Source: Jannaschia sp. M317 (GTDB lineage Bacteria > Pseudomonadota > Alphaproteobacteria > Rhodobacterales > Rhodobacteraceae). Taken from it: a stretch of DNA of 64,000 nt. The notes under the pieces were generated by a model. The model searched no databases, had not been told where the DNA came from, and worked only from the letters and a program-made list of their open reading frames with translations. Shown here in pieces: positions 43,712 to 52,021 of the stretch. Positions within the stretch are counted from its first letter, which is position 1. The number at the start of each line of letters is the position of its first letter. The position numbers were made by a program, and so were the translations under genes. The stretch is taken from contig NZ_CP081155.1 in assembly GCF_025141175.1 (NCBI RefSeq), forward strand, positions 220,001 through 284,000, given 5' to 3'.

Positions 43712-44026
43712 ATGAGGTTGTCGGCCGACATCCATGTTCTGACGGGGACATTCGCGTCGCAGCAGCTGGCCTTTGCCCACCTGCTCGACGCGGCGCAGCG
43801 CGATGGCCTGTCGCCGGACCTGGACCACCTGGAGGTGATCCTGCCGCCCCATGGCCCCCGCCTGCGCGGCTATTTCGACGGCGAAACGGCCAGCGTGATC
43901 GCGCAACAGGCGGGGACGCAAGCCGTTGTCCTGGTTCTGCCCGGTGCCCTGATCACCGGCCAATTCACGGCGGATGACCGGCTGCAATCGCTGGGTCGCC
44001 ACGTCGGAGAGGTGACGCGCGCATGA
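43712..44026 (+). CDS. Hypothetical protein, 104 residues, coupled to S58 peptidase
   Basis: I do not recognise it. It is cytoplasmic, with an alpha/beta look: ADIHVLTGTFASQQLAFAHLL helix, a HLEVILPPHGPRLRGYFDGE strand pair, and QAVVLVLPGALITGQF. Its stop overlaps the start of the S58 peptidase gene by four bases (ATGA), so the two are translated together. No clear ribosome site is seen before the ATG at 43712. It could be a small regulatory or chaperone-like partner of the peptidase, which is inference from position. Confidence 0.65.
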   Translation: MRLSADIHVLTGTFASQQLAFAHLLDAAQRDGLSPDLDHLEVILPPHGPRLRGYFDGETASVIAQQAGTQAVVLVLPGALITGQFTADDRLQSLGRHVGEVTRA

Positions 44027-45000
44027 AGATCGGTCCACGCAATCTGATCACCGATATCGCCGGGCTGCGGGTGGGCCATGCGCAGGATGCGCGGCTGGCC
44101 TCTGGCGCAACGGTTCTGCTGGGCGACACGCCCTTTGTGGCGGGCGTGCATGTCATGGGCGGGGCCCCCGGCACGCGGGAAACGGATTTGCTGGCCCCCG
44201 ACAAGACGGTGCAGGAGGTGGACGCCCTGGTCCTGTCGGGCGGATCGGCCTTTGGCCTCGACGCGGCGTCGGGCGTGGCGGACGGGCTGCGCGCCATGGG
44301 GCGTGGGTTTCCGGTCGGGGATCAACGCGTGCCGATCGTGCCCGCCGCGATCCTGTTCGACCTGCGCAATGGCGGCGACAAGACCTGGGACCGGAACCCC
44401 TATGCGCCCCTTGGGCGGGCCGCGCTGGCCGCGGCGGCGACAGATTTCCCGCTCGGAAGCGTTGGCGCAGGATTCGGGGCCACGGTGATGGACCTGCGCG
44501 GGGGCATCGGCTCTGCGTCCTGCGTGCTGGAATGCGGGGTGACCGTGGGCGCGCTGGTGGCGGTGAACGCCCTGGGACGGGTCAGCGACGACGAGGGGCG
44601 GTTCTTTGCCGCCCCCTGGGAGATGGGTGCCGAGTTCGGCGGCGGGGCGGCGGGCGCGATGTCCCCCGCATGGGAACCGTTTGGCACCGCGGGCCCGCGC
44701 GAGGCCACGACGATCGCCATCGTCGCCACGGACGCGCGCCTGACCCAGGCGCAGGCAACAAGACTGGCGACCGCCGCGCACGATGGCATGGCCCGCGCCA
44801 TTCAGCCAAGCCACACCCCGATGGACGGCGATCTGGTCTTTGCCGCCGCAACCGGTGCGCGCGCTCTGCCGGACCCGATCTGGGATTCGCTGCGCCTGGG
44901 CCATGCCGCCAGCGCCTGCCTGGCACGCGCCATCGCACGCGGTGTCCGGGCGGCCAGTCCCGGTGGGGCCCTGCCCGCCTGGTCGGAACGTTACGAATAA
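44023..45000 (+). CDS. P1-family (S58) peptidase, DmpA/NylC-like
   Basis: A 325-residue member of the family of self-processing N-terminal nucleophile hydrolases that includes D-aminopeptidase DmpA, beta-peptidyl aminopeptidase BapA and nylon oligomer hydrolase NylC. Recognisable parts: NLITDIAGLRVGHAQD opening, ALVLSGGSAFGLDAASGV (about 67-84), GAGFGATVMDLRGGIGSAS (about 148-166), and TPMDGDLVFAAATGA near 264-278. In relatives I recall, the DGD motif is followed by Thr or Ser that becomes the nucleophile after cleavage; here it is Leu. The nucleophile is therefore uncertain. It lies 3 kb from peptide ABC transporter genes. Confidence 0.83.
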   Translation: MKIGPRNLITDIAGLRVGHAQDARLASGATVLLGDTPFVAGVHVMGGAPGTRETDLLAPDKTVQEVDALVLSGGSAFGLDAASGVADGLRAMGRGFPVGDQRVPIVPAAILFDLRNGGDKTWDRNPYAPLGRAALAAAATDFPLGSVGAGFGATVMDLRGGIGSASCVLECGVTVGALVAVNALGRVSDDEGRFFAAPWEMGAEFGGGAAGAMSPAWEPFGTAGPREATTIAIVATDARLTQAQATRLATAAHDGMARAIQPSHTPMDGDLVFAAATGARALPDPIWDSLRLGHAASACLARAIARGVRAASPGGALPAWSERYE

Positions 45001-45008
45001 CGCGCCCA

Positions 45009-45026
45009 CCTCACGGATCCGTGAGG
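45009..45026. promoter_or_regulatory. Perfect 18-bp palindrome downstream of the S58 peptidase
   Basis: CCTCACGGATCCGTGAGG is an exact palindrome, nine bases after the peptidase stop. A related half TCGTGAGGTCCGTG follows at about 45041-45054. No T-run follows, so it is not a typical intrinsic terminator; it could be an operator for the gene at 45280 or a transcript-end stem. Confidence 0.45.
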
Positions 45027-45279
45027 GGCGCTACGGCACTTCGTGAGGTCCGTGCGCGGCCCTCCAACTGGCTCCGCATTTGCGCACCGATTAAACAGAT
45101 TACTCGCGGTCTCGTGCATTGCGAGTGATAGACCGGTCGCCTATCTCAGTCTCATCGCCGACGGTCCCACAGCGCCGCAACGCAACACGGACCCAAGGCG
45201 ACGGCCAACCGGCCACCCCATCCACGGTGCCCCTATCCGGGCATCACAGACGGCAACCATTGAACGAAAGGAAGATCTC

Positions 45280-45486
45280 ATGACCTATCTTGTCAAATCC
45301 GCCTTGCTGGTCGCCGCTCTCTCTGCACCTCTCATCGGCGGCATCGCGCCCGCTTATGGTGCCGGGTCTGCGGCAACAGCCCAGGAAACCCAGGCCGACC
45401 TGAAGACCTACAAAAGCGACCGCGGCGATACGCCGACGCGCGCTCAGTTGATCTTTGCCGCCCTCGCCGCTGAAAGCGACGACTGA
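45280..45486 (+). CDS. Small secreted protein, 68 residues, unknown
   Basis: Signal peptide MTYLVKSALLVAALSAPLIG with cleavage near AYGAG (about 28), leaving a mature chain of about 40 residues (AATAQETQADLKTYKSDRGD, then PTRAQLIFAALAAESDD). AGGAAG ribosome site. No family recognised. It has its own promoter region of 279 bases upstream. Good signal peptide and codon bias make it credible. Confidence 0.72.
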   Translation: MTYLVKSALLVAALSAPLIGGIAPAYGAGSAATAQETQADLKTYKSDRGDTPTRAQLIFAALAAESDD

Positions 45487-45604
45487 TTTCCCCTTCCTGG
45501 TCCCTCCCTCGGGATTCAGGCGGCGGCGCGACCCGGCCCCCCTCCGGGTCGCGCCCACATATCCGAACAGATCCATTCTGTTGAACAGAATCGCCTCCTG
45601 ATGC

Positions 45605-45629
45605 GTTAACATTAACGAAGGTTAACCAT
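45605..45629 (+). promoter_or_regulatory. TTAAC-rich site, possible CtrA box
   Basis: GTTAACATTAACGAAGGTTA followed by ACCAT holds three TTAAC units and the TTAACCAT sequence known from CtrA half-sites. The spacing between TTAA units (six bases rather than seven) is not exact, so CtrA binding is a guess. It is just upstream of the gene at 45646. Confidence 0.3.
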
Positions 45630-45645
45630 GCCACAGGAGAGTTCC

Positions 45646-45975
45646 ATGAAACGTCTCGCCACCGCCCTTGCCCTGGTCATTGCCGCCGGGCCAGTCCTTG
45701 CACAGGGATACTACGACCCCGCCCGCGACATGTGGATCAAGGACGAAGCAGCCCCCCTCGGATCCACCACTGTCGTCAGCAGCAGCGCGCCGATTCGTCA
45801 GGTTGGGCCAGTCGGGTTCACCCGAACGGGCCGGACGCTCCGCGATCTGGATGAATTCGGCGGCAAGATGGGCGACGCCGGCGAAAACGCCACCGCATAT
45901 CGCGGCGATTACCGGTTCGGCGACTGCCCGGCCGGATCCATCATCACCACCTTTGGCACCTGCGCGCGGCCCTGA
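45646..45975 (+). CDS. Secreted protein, 109 residues, unknown
   Basis: Signal peptide MKRLATALALVIAAGPVLAQ with cleavage after LAQ or earlier; mature chain rich in Gly and Asp (YYDPARDMWIKDEAAP, FGGKMGDAGENATAYRGDYR) with two Cys near the C-terminus in GDCPAGSIITTFGTCARP, probably disulfide-bonded. GGAGA precedes the ATG. No family recognised. Ends four bases before convergent tadA. Confidence 0.75.
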   Translation: MKRLATALALVIAAGPVLAQGYYDPARDMWIKDEAAPLGSTTVVSSSAPIRQVGPVGFTRTGRTLRDLDEFGGKMGDAGENATAYRGDYRFGDCPAGSIITTFGTCARP

Positions 45976-45979
45976 CGCC

Positions 45980-46423
45980 CTAGCGCCGCGCGGCGAAGAA
46001 ATCGCGCAACACGGCCGCGCAGGCATCTGCGTCGAGTCCGTCATGAACCTCTGGCCGGTGGTGGGTTTGGGCGTGGGCAAAAACACGCGCGCCCTGCAAC
46101 ACGCCGCCCGACTTCGGGTCGGCAGCCCCGAAAAGCAACCGCGCCAACCGGGCGTGCGCGATGGCCTGGGCGCACATGGCGCAGGGCTCCAGCGTGACCC
46201 AAATCGCGCAGCCTTCCAACCGGTCCCGCCCCAGGGCGGCGCAGGCGGCGCGAATCGCCAGAATTTCAGCATGGGCGGTAGGGTCCGACAATTCGCGGGT
46301 GCGGTTGCCAGCTTGCGAAAGAACCTGTGGCCCGCGTGTGATCACCGCCCCGACCGGCACCTCGCCGCGCAGGGCAGCGGCGCGGGCCTCTTGCAGGGCG
46401 AGCGGCATGAAGGACGTGAACAT
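45980..46423 (-). CDS. tadA: tRNA-specific adenosine deaminase
   Basis: Converts A34 to inosine in tRNA-Arg; essential. The 147 residues carry the deaminase zinc site: HAEI (His51, Glu53) and PCAMC (Cys81, Cys84). The N-terminal EVPVGAVITR and C-terminal SGGVLQGARVFAH (loop between helices) match TadA rather than cytosine or guanine deaminases. Divergent from the rluB gene across 74 bases. Confidence 0.92.
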   Translation of the reverse strand: MFTSFMPLALQEARAAALRGEVPVGAVITRGPQVLSQAGNRTRELSDPTAHAEILAIRAACAALGRDRLEGCAIWVTLEPCAMCAQAIAHARLARLLFGAADPKSGGVLQGARVFAHAQTHHRPEVHDGLDADACAAVLRDFFAARR

Positions 46424-46497
46424 GCCTTTCCCTGCCCGCTGCCGCCCCCCCGCGCAAGCCGCTTCCCCCGCGCCGCGATAGCCGCTAGAGGCCGGTC

Positions 46498-47799
46498 ATG
46501 AACGATACACCCGACACCCCGACCGGAAACCGCCTTGCCAAGGTCATCGCCCGCGCGGGCCTGGCCTCTCGCCGGGATGCAGAAACGATGATCGCCGAGG
46601 GCCGCGTGTCCGTGAACGGCAAGACCGTGGACAGCCCCGCGCTGAATGTCGGGCCGCGCGACAAGGTCGCGGTCGATGGCAAACCCCTGCCGGAGGCAGA
46701 GGCCGCGCGCCTGTGGCTGTATCACAAGCCCGCGGGCCTGGTGACGACCGAAAAGGATGAAAAAGACCGCGAGACGGTTTTCGACGCCTTGCGTGACCGG
46801 CTGGGCCGGGTGCTGTCGGTAGGGCGGCTGGATCTGACCTCCGAAGGGTTGCTGCTTCTGACCAACGACGGCGAGTTGAAGCGCAAGCTGGAGCTGCCGG
46901 ATACCGGCTGGCTGCGTCGCTACCGGGTCCGTGTGAATGGCAAGCCGGGCGAGGCCGCGTTGCAGAAACTGCGCGACGGGATCGAGATCGACGGCGAGAC
47001 ATTCCAGGGCATGCAGGTCACCTTTGACCGGCAACAGGGGGCCAATGCCTGGCTGACGATCGGCCTGCGCGAGGGCAAGAACCGCGAAATCCGCCGCGCC
47101 GCCGAGGCAGTGGGTCTGTATGTGAACCGGCTTATCCGGGTCAGCTATGGGCCGTTCCAACTGGGCAATCTGGGCGTGGACGAAGTCGAAGAGATCAAGC
47201 CCCGCGTCTTGCGCGACCAGCTGAGCACCATTTTCGACGGCGACTTCGCCGAGGCGAAACGAGAAGACCCCGTCCCGGCGCGTGCGCCCCGTGCGGCGGG
47301 CGACCGACTGGTCGACAAGGGCCGGGGCAAGCCGCAGGGCCGCCCCGGTGCGAAACCGCGCGACGACCGCGGCCCCCGCGACGAGGCCCCGCGCGGCAAG
47401 GGTCCGCGCCCGGACCGCGGCGACCGGCCGCGCACCGCCAAACCGCCCGTGACGCGCAACGATGAAACCCGCGCCGACCGACCTGCGCGGGGCCCTGGTG
47501 GCAAGCCCGGGTTCGCCAAGGGTCCGGCCCGGCGGGATGGAAAGCCGGGATCTGAGCGTCGCGACGCCCCCCCTGCCCGCGACGGCAAGCCTTTTGGCAA
47601 ACGCGAAGACAGCCGGGGCGACCGCAAGGCCGGTCCGGGCGGCACGGAGCGCAAGACCAAGTCAGAGCGGAAAGCCGAGATGCGCGCCGATACCTCGGTC
47701 AGCCTGCGCAAGGGCGGGCAGCGCGGGCGCGGTATCGCCAAGGGCAAGAAGCCCGCGGGCGGCAAGCCCTATGTGAAGCCGAAGGGTCCGCGCGGCTGA
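46498..47799 (+). CDS. rluB: 23S rRNA pseudouridine synthase RluB-type with long basic tail
   Basis: S4 RNA-binding domain (about 11-58, RLAKVIARAGLASRRDAETM) followed by the RsuA/RluB/RluE catalytic domain (about 70-245) with catalytic Asp112 in GRLDLTSEGLLLLTNDG. The last 185 residues are a disordered tail rich in Arg, Gly, Pro and Lys, with repeated GPRDEAP and RGKGPRP-like units. E. coli RluB also has a tail but a shorter one. It isomerises uridine at position 2605 in 23S rRNA if orthologous; the RluB/RsuA/RluE choice is made by context and tail. Confidence 0.87.
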   Translation: MNDTPDTPTGNRLAKVIARAGLASRRDAETMIAEGRVSVNGKTVDSPALNVGPRDKVAVDGKPLPEAEAARLWLYHKPAGLVTTEKDEKDRETVFDALRDRLGRVLSVGRLDLTSEGLLLLTNDGELKRKLELPDTGWLRRYRVRVNGKPGEAALQKLRDGIEIDGETFQGMQVTFDRQQGANAWLTIGLREGKNREIRRAAEAVGLYVNRLIRVSYGPFQLGNLGVDEVEEIKPRVLRDQLSTIFDGDFAEAKREDPVPARAPRAAGDRLVDKGRGKPQGRPGAKPRDDRGPRDEAPRGKGPRPDRGDRPRTAKPPVTRNDETRADRPARGPGGKPGFAKGPARRDGKPGSERRDAPPARDGKPFGKREDSRGDRKAGPGGTERKTKSERKAEMRADTSVSLRKGGQRGRGIAKGKKPAGGKPYVKPKGPRG

Positions 47800-47809
47800 C
47801 GGCCGCGCC

Positions 47810-48418
47810 TCAGCCCTCGCCTTCCTCGGTTTCGGTGGAGTGGCGCTGAATCAAGCCTGCCTGGCTGATGAAAAAGACGAACATCGAGCCGGGCAGAAAG
47901 AACGTCTCGAAGGTCACCCAGAACTCGGTCGACTGCGTGCGCCAGACCAGTTCGTTGGCAACAGCAGACGCGACAAAGAACCAGGCCATGCGGCGGGTCA
48001 GGATCATCCAGCCCTCGGCATCCATCGGCAAGGCATCGGACAGCACGACCGACAGCAGGGACTTGCCCCGCCAGAGCCCGACAAACAGCACCCCGCCCAG
48101 CAGCAGATTGATGATGGTCGGTTTGATCTTGAGAAACCTCTCGTCGTTCAACCAGACCGTCAGCCCGCCAAAAACCACGACCAGCACCGCCGTCAGCACC
48201 TGCATCGGCGACAGCTTGCCCGTCAGCTTCCACAGGATCGCCATGGACAGCAGGATCACCGGAATGAAGCCTGCGGTGACCGCGATGAAACCGTCGTAGT
48301 CGGTGCCCGCAACGGTGAAAGTTTCGTCCTTCAGCCAGAGATAGGCCACGAAGAAGCCCAGCACGGGGCCCAGCTCCAGGGTGGATTTCAGCCACGGGGC
48401 TACGGATCGGTCAGCCAT
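47810..48418 (-). CDS. ispZ: Septation protein A, IspZ/YciB family
   Basis: A 202-residue inner-membrane protein with about five hydrophobic segments. LELGPVLGFFVAYLW opening, the GGLTVWLNDERFLKIKPT motif (about 84-101) and NELVWRTQSTEFWVTFETFFLP (two segments, about 155-176) are diagnostic. Linked to normal septation and intracellular spread in Shigella. It follows the DMT transporter, ORF 49386 and ftsY on the same strand with 55 bases to the transporter. This ftsY-ispZ closeness is seen in alphaproteobacteria. Confidence 0.92.
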   Translation of the reverse strand: MADRSVAPWLKSTLELGPVLGFFVAYLWLKDETFTVAGTDYDGFIAVTAGFIPVILLSMAILWKLTGKLSPMQVLTAVLVVVFGGLTVWLNDERFLKIKPTIINLLLGGVLFVGLWRGKSLLSVVLSDALPMDAEGWMILTRRMAWFFVASAVANELVWRTQSTEFWVTFETFFLPGSMFVFFISQAGLIQRHSTETEEGEG

Positions 48419-48473
48419 ATCGTCTCCTCCAGCCGGGCGGGCGTAGCAGGCGCGCGGGGGTTTGCACAGGGGG

Positions 48474-49367
48474 TCAGCCGCCGAACTCCACCACCACCGC
48501 GCCCAGCGCGATCAAGCTCATCAAGGCGATGCGGCGGGGGCCGACGGCTTCCTTTAGCCAAAGCCAGCCGATCAGCGCCGCAAAGACGGTCGAGGTCTCG
48601 CGCAGGATGGCGGCCTCGCCGACGCTGTCGAGGCGCGTGGCCAGCATCACTGATCCAAAGGATCCAAAGGCAATAAAGGCCCCCAGAACGCCCAGACGGA
48701 TCATGCCTGCGTCCGGCCGGCGCCATTTGCCCCGCGCCAGGGCGATCAAGGGAAAGTCGAAGGCCGTCAGGAAAAAGAACCACGCGAGAAAGGTGAACGG
48801 GTTCTCGACCGCCCGGATGCCATAGGCGTCCCAGGTCGTGTAGACCGCCACCATCAGCCCGGTCGCCACCGCCAGGCCCAGCGCGGGCACCAAGGTATCG
48901 CGCGCCACCGTGACCTTGGCCAGGTTATAGGCCGACAACCCGAACAATCCGGCCAGCAAAAGGGCCACGCCAAACCACTGGGTTCCCGTGAATGTCTCGC
49001 CAAAGATGATGCCCGCCGTGAAAACGGTGAACAGCGGCCCGGTACCCCGCACCACGGGATAGACCACCGTGTAGGCCCCCCGTTGATAGGTCATGCCCTG
49101 CAACACCTTGTAGACAAAGTGGATCACGACCATCCCGGCCAGAATCCACCAGATCTCCAACGGGGGCCAGGGCACGAGGAACAATGCGATGGGCGCGGAT
49201 ATCACCAAAAGCCCCGCGTCGATCACCACGCGCGATGTCCAGGGATCGTAGCGTCCCTTTTGCAAGGCGCCGAACAGCGCGTGCAGAAAGGCCGCCATCA
49301 AGGCCAGCATCAAGGCTACGTTGTGCCCCGTTTCTGTGCCCTCGATAGAGATCAGCCAGTCAGTCAC
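48474..49367 (-). CDS. EamA/DMT-family transporter
   Basis: A 297-residue protein with about ten hydrophobic segments in two repeats (first ALMLALMAAFLHALFGALQKG; second VATGLMVAVYTTWDAYGIRA). Drug/metabolite transporter superfamily; substrate unknown. GTG start. It lies between ispZ and ORF 49386, 18 bases from the latter, and probably shares the ftsY transcript. Confidence 0.85.
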   Translation of the reverse strand: MTDWLISIEGTETGHNVALMLALMAAFLHALFGALQKGRYDPWTSRVVIDAGLLVISAPIALFLVPWPPLEIWWILAGMVVIHFVYKVLQGMTYQRGAYTVVYPVVRGTGPLFTVFTAGIIFGETFTGTQWFGVALLLAGLFGLSAYNLAKVTVARDTLVPALGLAVATGLMVAVYTTWDAYGIRAVENPFTFLAWFFFLTAFDFPLIALARGKWRRPDAGMIRLGVLGAFIAFGSFGSVMLATRLDSVGEAAILRETSTVFAALIGWLWLKEAVGPRRIALMSLIALGAVVVEFGG

Positions 49368-49385
49368 GCCGATCCCCGATCCGGT

Positions 49386-49823
49386 TCATCCCAGGACCGC
49401 GTCGACGGGGTCGACGCTCCGCAGGCTGGATGCGAGGACGGGCACATGGGCCTGGCCCACGTAGATCACAGCCTCGGTCGCGCCTGCAAAATCGCGGACA
49501 AGACGCCGGACCATCCGTTCCTCCAGCCCTGTCTCGCGGTATTCGGCGCGCACAGCCAAGGCATCGATGGCGGCCACGCGGATGCTGGCGGGTTGGCTGC
49601 TGGGCACCAGACGGGGGCGCAACGTCTCATCCGTCAGGACAACCAGCGCCGCCTGCCCCACCAGCAGGTCGCGGTCCCGTGCCCAGATGGCGGAATGGCC
49701 GCGAAAGCCTGCCGGACAAGTGTCGCGCGGCAACAGACCGGCGGCGGTCAGAAAGGCGTCCCGCTCCGCCTCATCCACCGGGTGCAGGTCGGGGCCCATA
49801 TGAAGGTCCAGCAAGCCGTTCAT
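49386..49823 (-). CDS. Hypothetical protein downstream of ftsY
   Basis: A 145-residue cytoplasmic protein that I do not recognise with certainty. It begins seven bases after the ftsY stop and is followed after 18 bases by the transporter, so it belongs to the ftsY operon. The segment AIDALAVRAEYRETGLEERM followed by VRRLVRDFAGATEAVIYVG has the look of the acetyl-CoA loop of GNAT proteins (V-x-x-E-Y-R-x-x-G), and the fold could be a small N-acetyltransferase. This is a suggestion only. Confidence 0.65.
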   Translation of the reverse strand: MNGLLDLHMGPDLHPVDEAERDAFLTAAGLLPRDTCPAGFRGHSAIWARDRDLLVGQAALVVLTDETLRPRLVPSSQPASIRVAAIDALAVRAEYRETGLEERMVRRLVRDFAGATEAVIYVGQAHVPVLASSLRSVDPVDAVLG

Positions 49824-49830
49824 GATGATC

Positions 49831-50922
49831 TCACTGCGCACCGACCAGGGCTGCGGCGAACTCCTCGGGATCGAAGGCATCCAGATCTTCGATCTGTTCC
49901 CCCACACCGATGGCATGGATCGGCAGGCCGAACCGGTCAGCCAGCGCCACCAGGACACCGCCCTTGGCGGTGCCGTCCAGCTTGGTCATCACCAGGCCCG
50001 AGACATCCGACAGTTTCTGGAACACCTCGACCTGGTTCAGCGCGTTCTGACCCGTCGTCGCATCCAGCACCAACAGCGTGTTGTGCGGCGCGGTCGGGTC
50101 CTTCTTGCGGATGACGCGGACGATCTTGGCCAGTTCTTCCATCAGGTCGGATCGGTTCTGAAGCCGTCCGGCAGTGTCGATCAACAGCAGATCCGCGCCC
50201 TCTGCTTCGGCGCGGGTCATGGCATCGAAGGCCAATGACGCGGGATCGGATCCTTCGGGGGCCGTCATCACCGGCACCCCGGCGCGGTCGCCCCAGACCT
50301 GCAATTGTTCAACAGCCGCCGCGCGAAAGGTATCGCCGGCGGCGATCACGACGGATTTGCCCGCCGCGCGGAACTGCGACGCCAGTTTTCCGATGGTCGT
50401 CGTCTTGCCGGACCCGTTGACCCCGACCACAAGAACCACCTGCGGGCGCTGTGGGGTCAGGGGCATTGGCCTGGCGACCGGCTCCATGATGCGGGCCACT
50501 TCTGCGGCCAGCAGGTCCTTGATTTCGGGCACCGACAGGCGCCGTCCCATGCGCCCCTCCGCCAGATTGGCCGTGACGCGCAGCGCGGTGTCCACACCCA
50601 TGTCAGAGGCGATCAGCAGCTCTTCCAACTGCTCCAGCATGTCGTCGTCGAGGACCCGGCGCGGGGCCGCGGTGTCCTCGGCGCGCCCCATCAGACGCCC
50701 AAGAAAACCGGGCTTGGCGGCGGGTTCGGGCGGCGGCGGGGGGGCGGTCACGGCGGCCGGGGGCGGCGGTGCCACCGCAGACGGCTGCGGGGTGGGGGCC
50801 GGGGTCGGTTCGGGATCGGGCAACGCGGTCTCGCCTGCCTCCTCCACGATGGCATCGAGTCCCTCCTCCAACTTGGAGGACGACCGCGTCAGGCGATCCT
50901 TGAGCTTCTTGAAGAACGACAT
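49831..50922 (-). CDS. ftsY: Signal recognition particle receptor
   Basis: GTPase that docks SRP-ribosome complexes at the inner membrane. The 363 residues begin with a basic amphipathic helix (MSFFKKLKDRLTRSSSKLEE), a Pro/Ala-rich linker (about 35-70, with PPPP runs), the N domain (about 90-160) and the G domain: P-loop GVNGSGKTT (167-175), DTFRAAAVEQL, DTAGR, TKLDGTAKGG. The short acidic domain is typical of alphaproteobacteria. Stop overlaps nothing; a 7-base gap leads to ORF 49386. Confidence 0.96.
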   Translation of the reverse strand: MSFFKKLKDRLTRSSSKLEEGLDAIVEEAGETALPDPEPTPAPTPQPSAVAPPPPAAVTAPPPPPEPAAKPGFLGRLMGRAEDTAAPRRVLDDDMLEQLEELLIASDMGVDTALRVTANLAEGRMGRRLSVPEIKDLLAAEVARIMEPVARPMPLTPQRPQVVLVVGVNGSGKTTTIGKLASQFRAAGKSVVIAAGDTFRAAAVEQLQVWGDRAGVPVMTAPEGSDPASLAFDAMTRAEAEGADLLLIDTAGRLQNRSDLMEELAKIVRVIRKKDPTAPHNTLLVLDATTGQNALNQVEVFQKLSDVSGLVMTKLDGTAKGGVLVALADRFGLPIHAIGVGEQIEDLDAFDPEEFAAALVGAQ

Positions 50923-51011
50923 GGCGGCCCCTTTCCCCCTTCACCTAATATGCGCGGGGCAAAGGGGAAAGGCCGGTTGACACCCCAGCCCCCCGCCCCG
51001 ACCGTGCAGGC

Positions 51012-51893
51012 ATGTGGCGTCTTGTCGTGATCCTTTGTCTTCTGGCCCTGCCGCTGCGGGCCGACCCGCCCCCGGCGCTGGTCTGTTCCGACGGGCAGGA
51101 CGCGCCGCGCCATTGCATCCGCACCGCCAGTTTCGAGGCCGACCTCTGCCGTCAGATCGAGGCGGAGGCGCGCTTTCACGGCCTGCCGCCCGGCTATTTC
51201 GCGCGCCTGCTTTGGCAGGAAAGTCGGTTCGATCCCAATGCCGTCAGCCCCGCGAATGCCAAGGGCATCGCCCAGTTCATCGACAGCACCGCGCGCCTGC
51301 GTCGGCTGGCCGATCCTTTCAACCCCGCCGAAGCGGTGGCGCGGTCCGCGGAATACCTGGCCGAGATGTCGCGCCGATATGGCAACGTCGGCATGGCCGC
51401 GATCGGCTACAATGGCGGCGAACGCCGGGCCGAGGGATGGCTGGCGCGAACCGGCGGGCTGGCGCGGGAAACGGTGGACTACGTGCGCATCATCACGGGC
51501 CACCCTGCCGAGAGCTGGCGCGACGATCCGCCAAAGGGCCTGACCTTTGCCCTGGACGGAGACACACCGTTCCAGCAGGCCTGTGAAACGATGGCAGCCA
51601 ACCGCCGGGTCACCCCGCTGGCCCCGCCGGCACCGCGATTCTCGCCCTGGGGGGCGCAGGTGGCCTTTGGAACCGACCGCGGCGCGGCGCGGGCGGCCTG
51701 GGGCCGCCTGCGGGGCGGGTGTCAGTCGGCAGCCCCGGTGGCGCGGCTGGAATTCGTACCCGTGCAGCGGCGCGGACCGGGCAGCCGCACCTATACCATG
51801 GCCCGCGTCGGGGCCGGATCTCGGGACGAAGCCACGCGGATCTGCCGCGCCGTATCGCGCGCAGGATGCCCGTGCCGCGTGTTCAGCAACTGA
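51012..51893 (+). CDS. Lytic transglycosylase with C-terminal SPOR-like domain
   Basis: A 293-residue exported protein (signal MWRLVVILCLLALPLRA). The SLT domain is at about 45-160 with catalytic Glu70 in LLWQESRFDP, AKGIAQFI and the AIGYNGGE motif. The C-terminal 70 residues (EFVPVQRRGPGSRTYTMARV) look like a SPOR-type peptidoglycan-binding domain. Cleaves the glycan strands of murein in the periplasm. It is divergent from ftsY across 89 bases. Confidence 0.85.
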   Translation: MWRLVVILCLLALPLRADPPPALVCSDGQDAPRHCIRTASFEADLCRQIEAEARFHGLPPGYFARLLWQESRFDPNAVSPANAKGIAQFIDSTARLRRLADPFNPAEAVARSAEYLAEMSRRYGNVGMAAIGYNGGERRAEGWLARTGGLARETVDYVRIITGHPAESWRDDPPKGLTFALDGDTPFQQACETMAANRRVTPLAPPAPRFSPWGAQVAFGTDRGAARAAWGRLRGGCQSAAPVARLEFVPVQRRGPGSRTYTMARVGAGSRDEATRICRAVSRAGCPCRVFSN

Positions 51894-51916
51894 CGGCGGT
51901 GCGCGGTGAAGCCGTG

Positions 51917-51944
51917 GGTTTGCATATTCTTGAAACAAGTGAGC
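51917..51944 (-). repeat. Dispersed AAATATGCA motif, inverted copy
   Basis: On the minus strand GCTCACTTGTTTCAAGAATA followed by TGCAAACC. It faces the plus-strand copy at 52083 about 140 bases away, forming an imperfect inverted pair. Confidence 0.5.
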
Positions 51945-52021
51945 GGGATTTCCCGAGCCCCGTTAACGTTTCGCGAACCCGTCCGTCGCACATTCGCCGG
52001 GCGGAACAGGGAGGCATCCCG

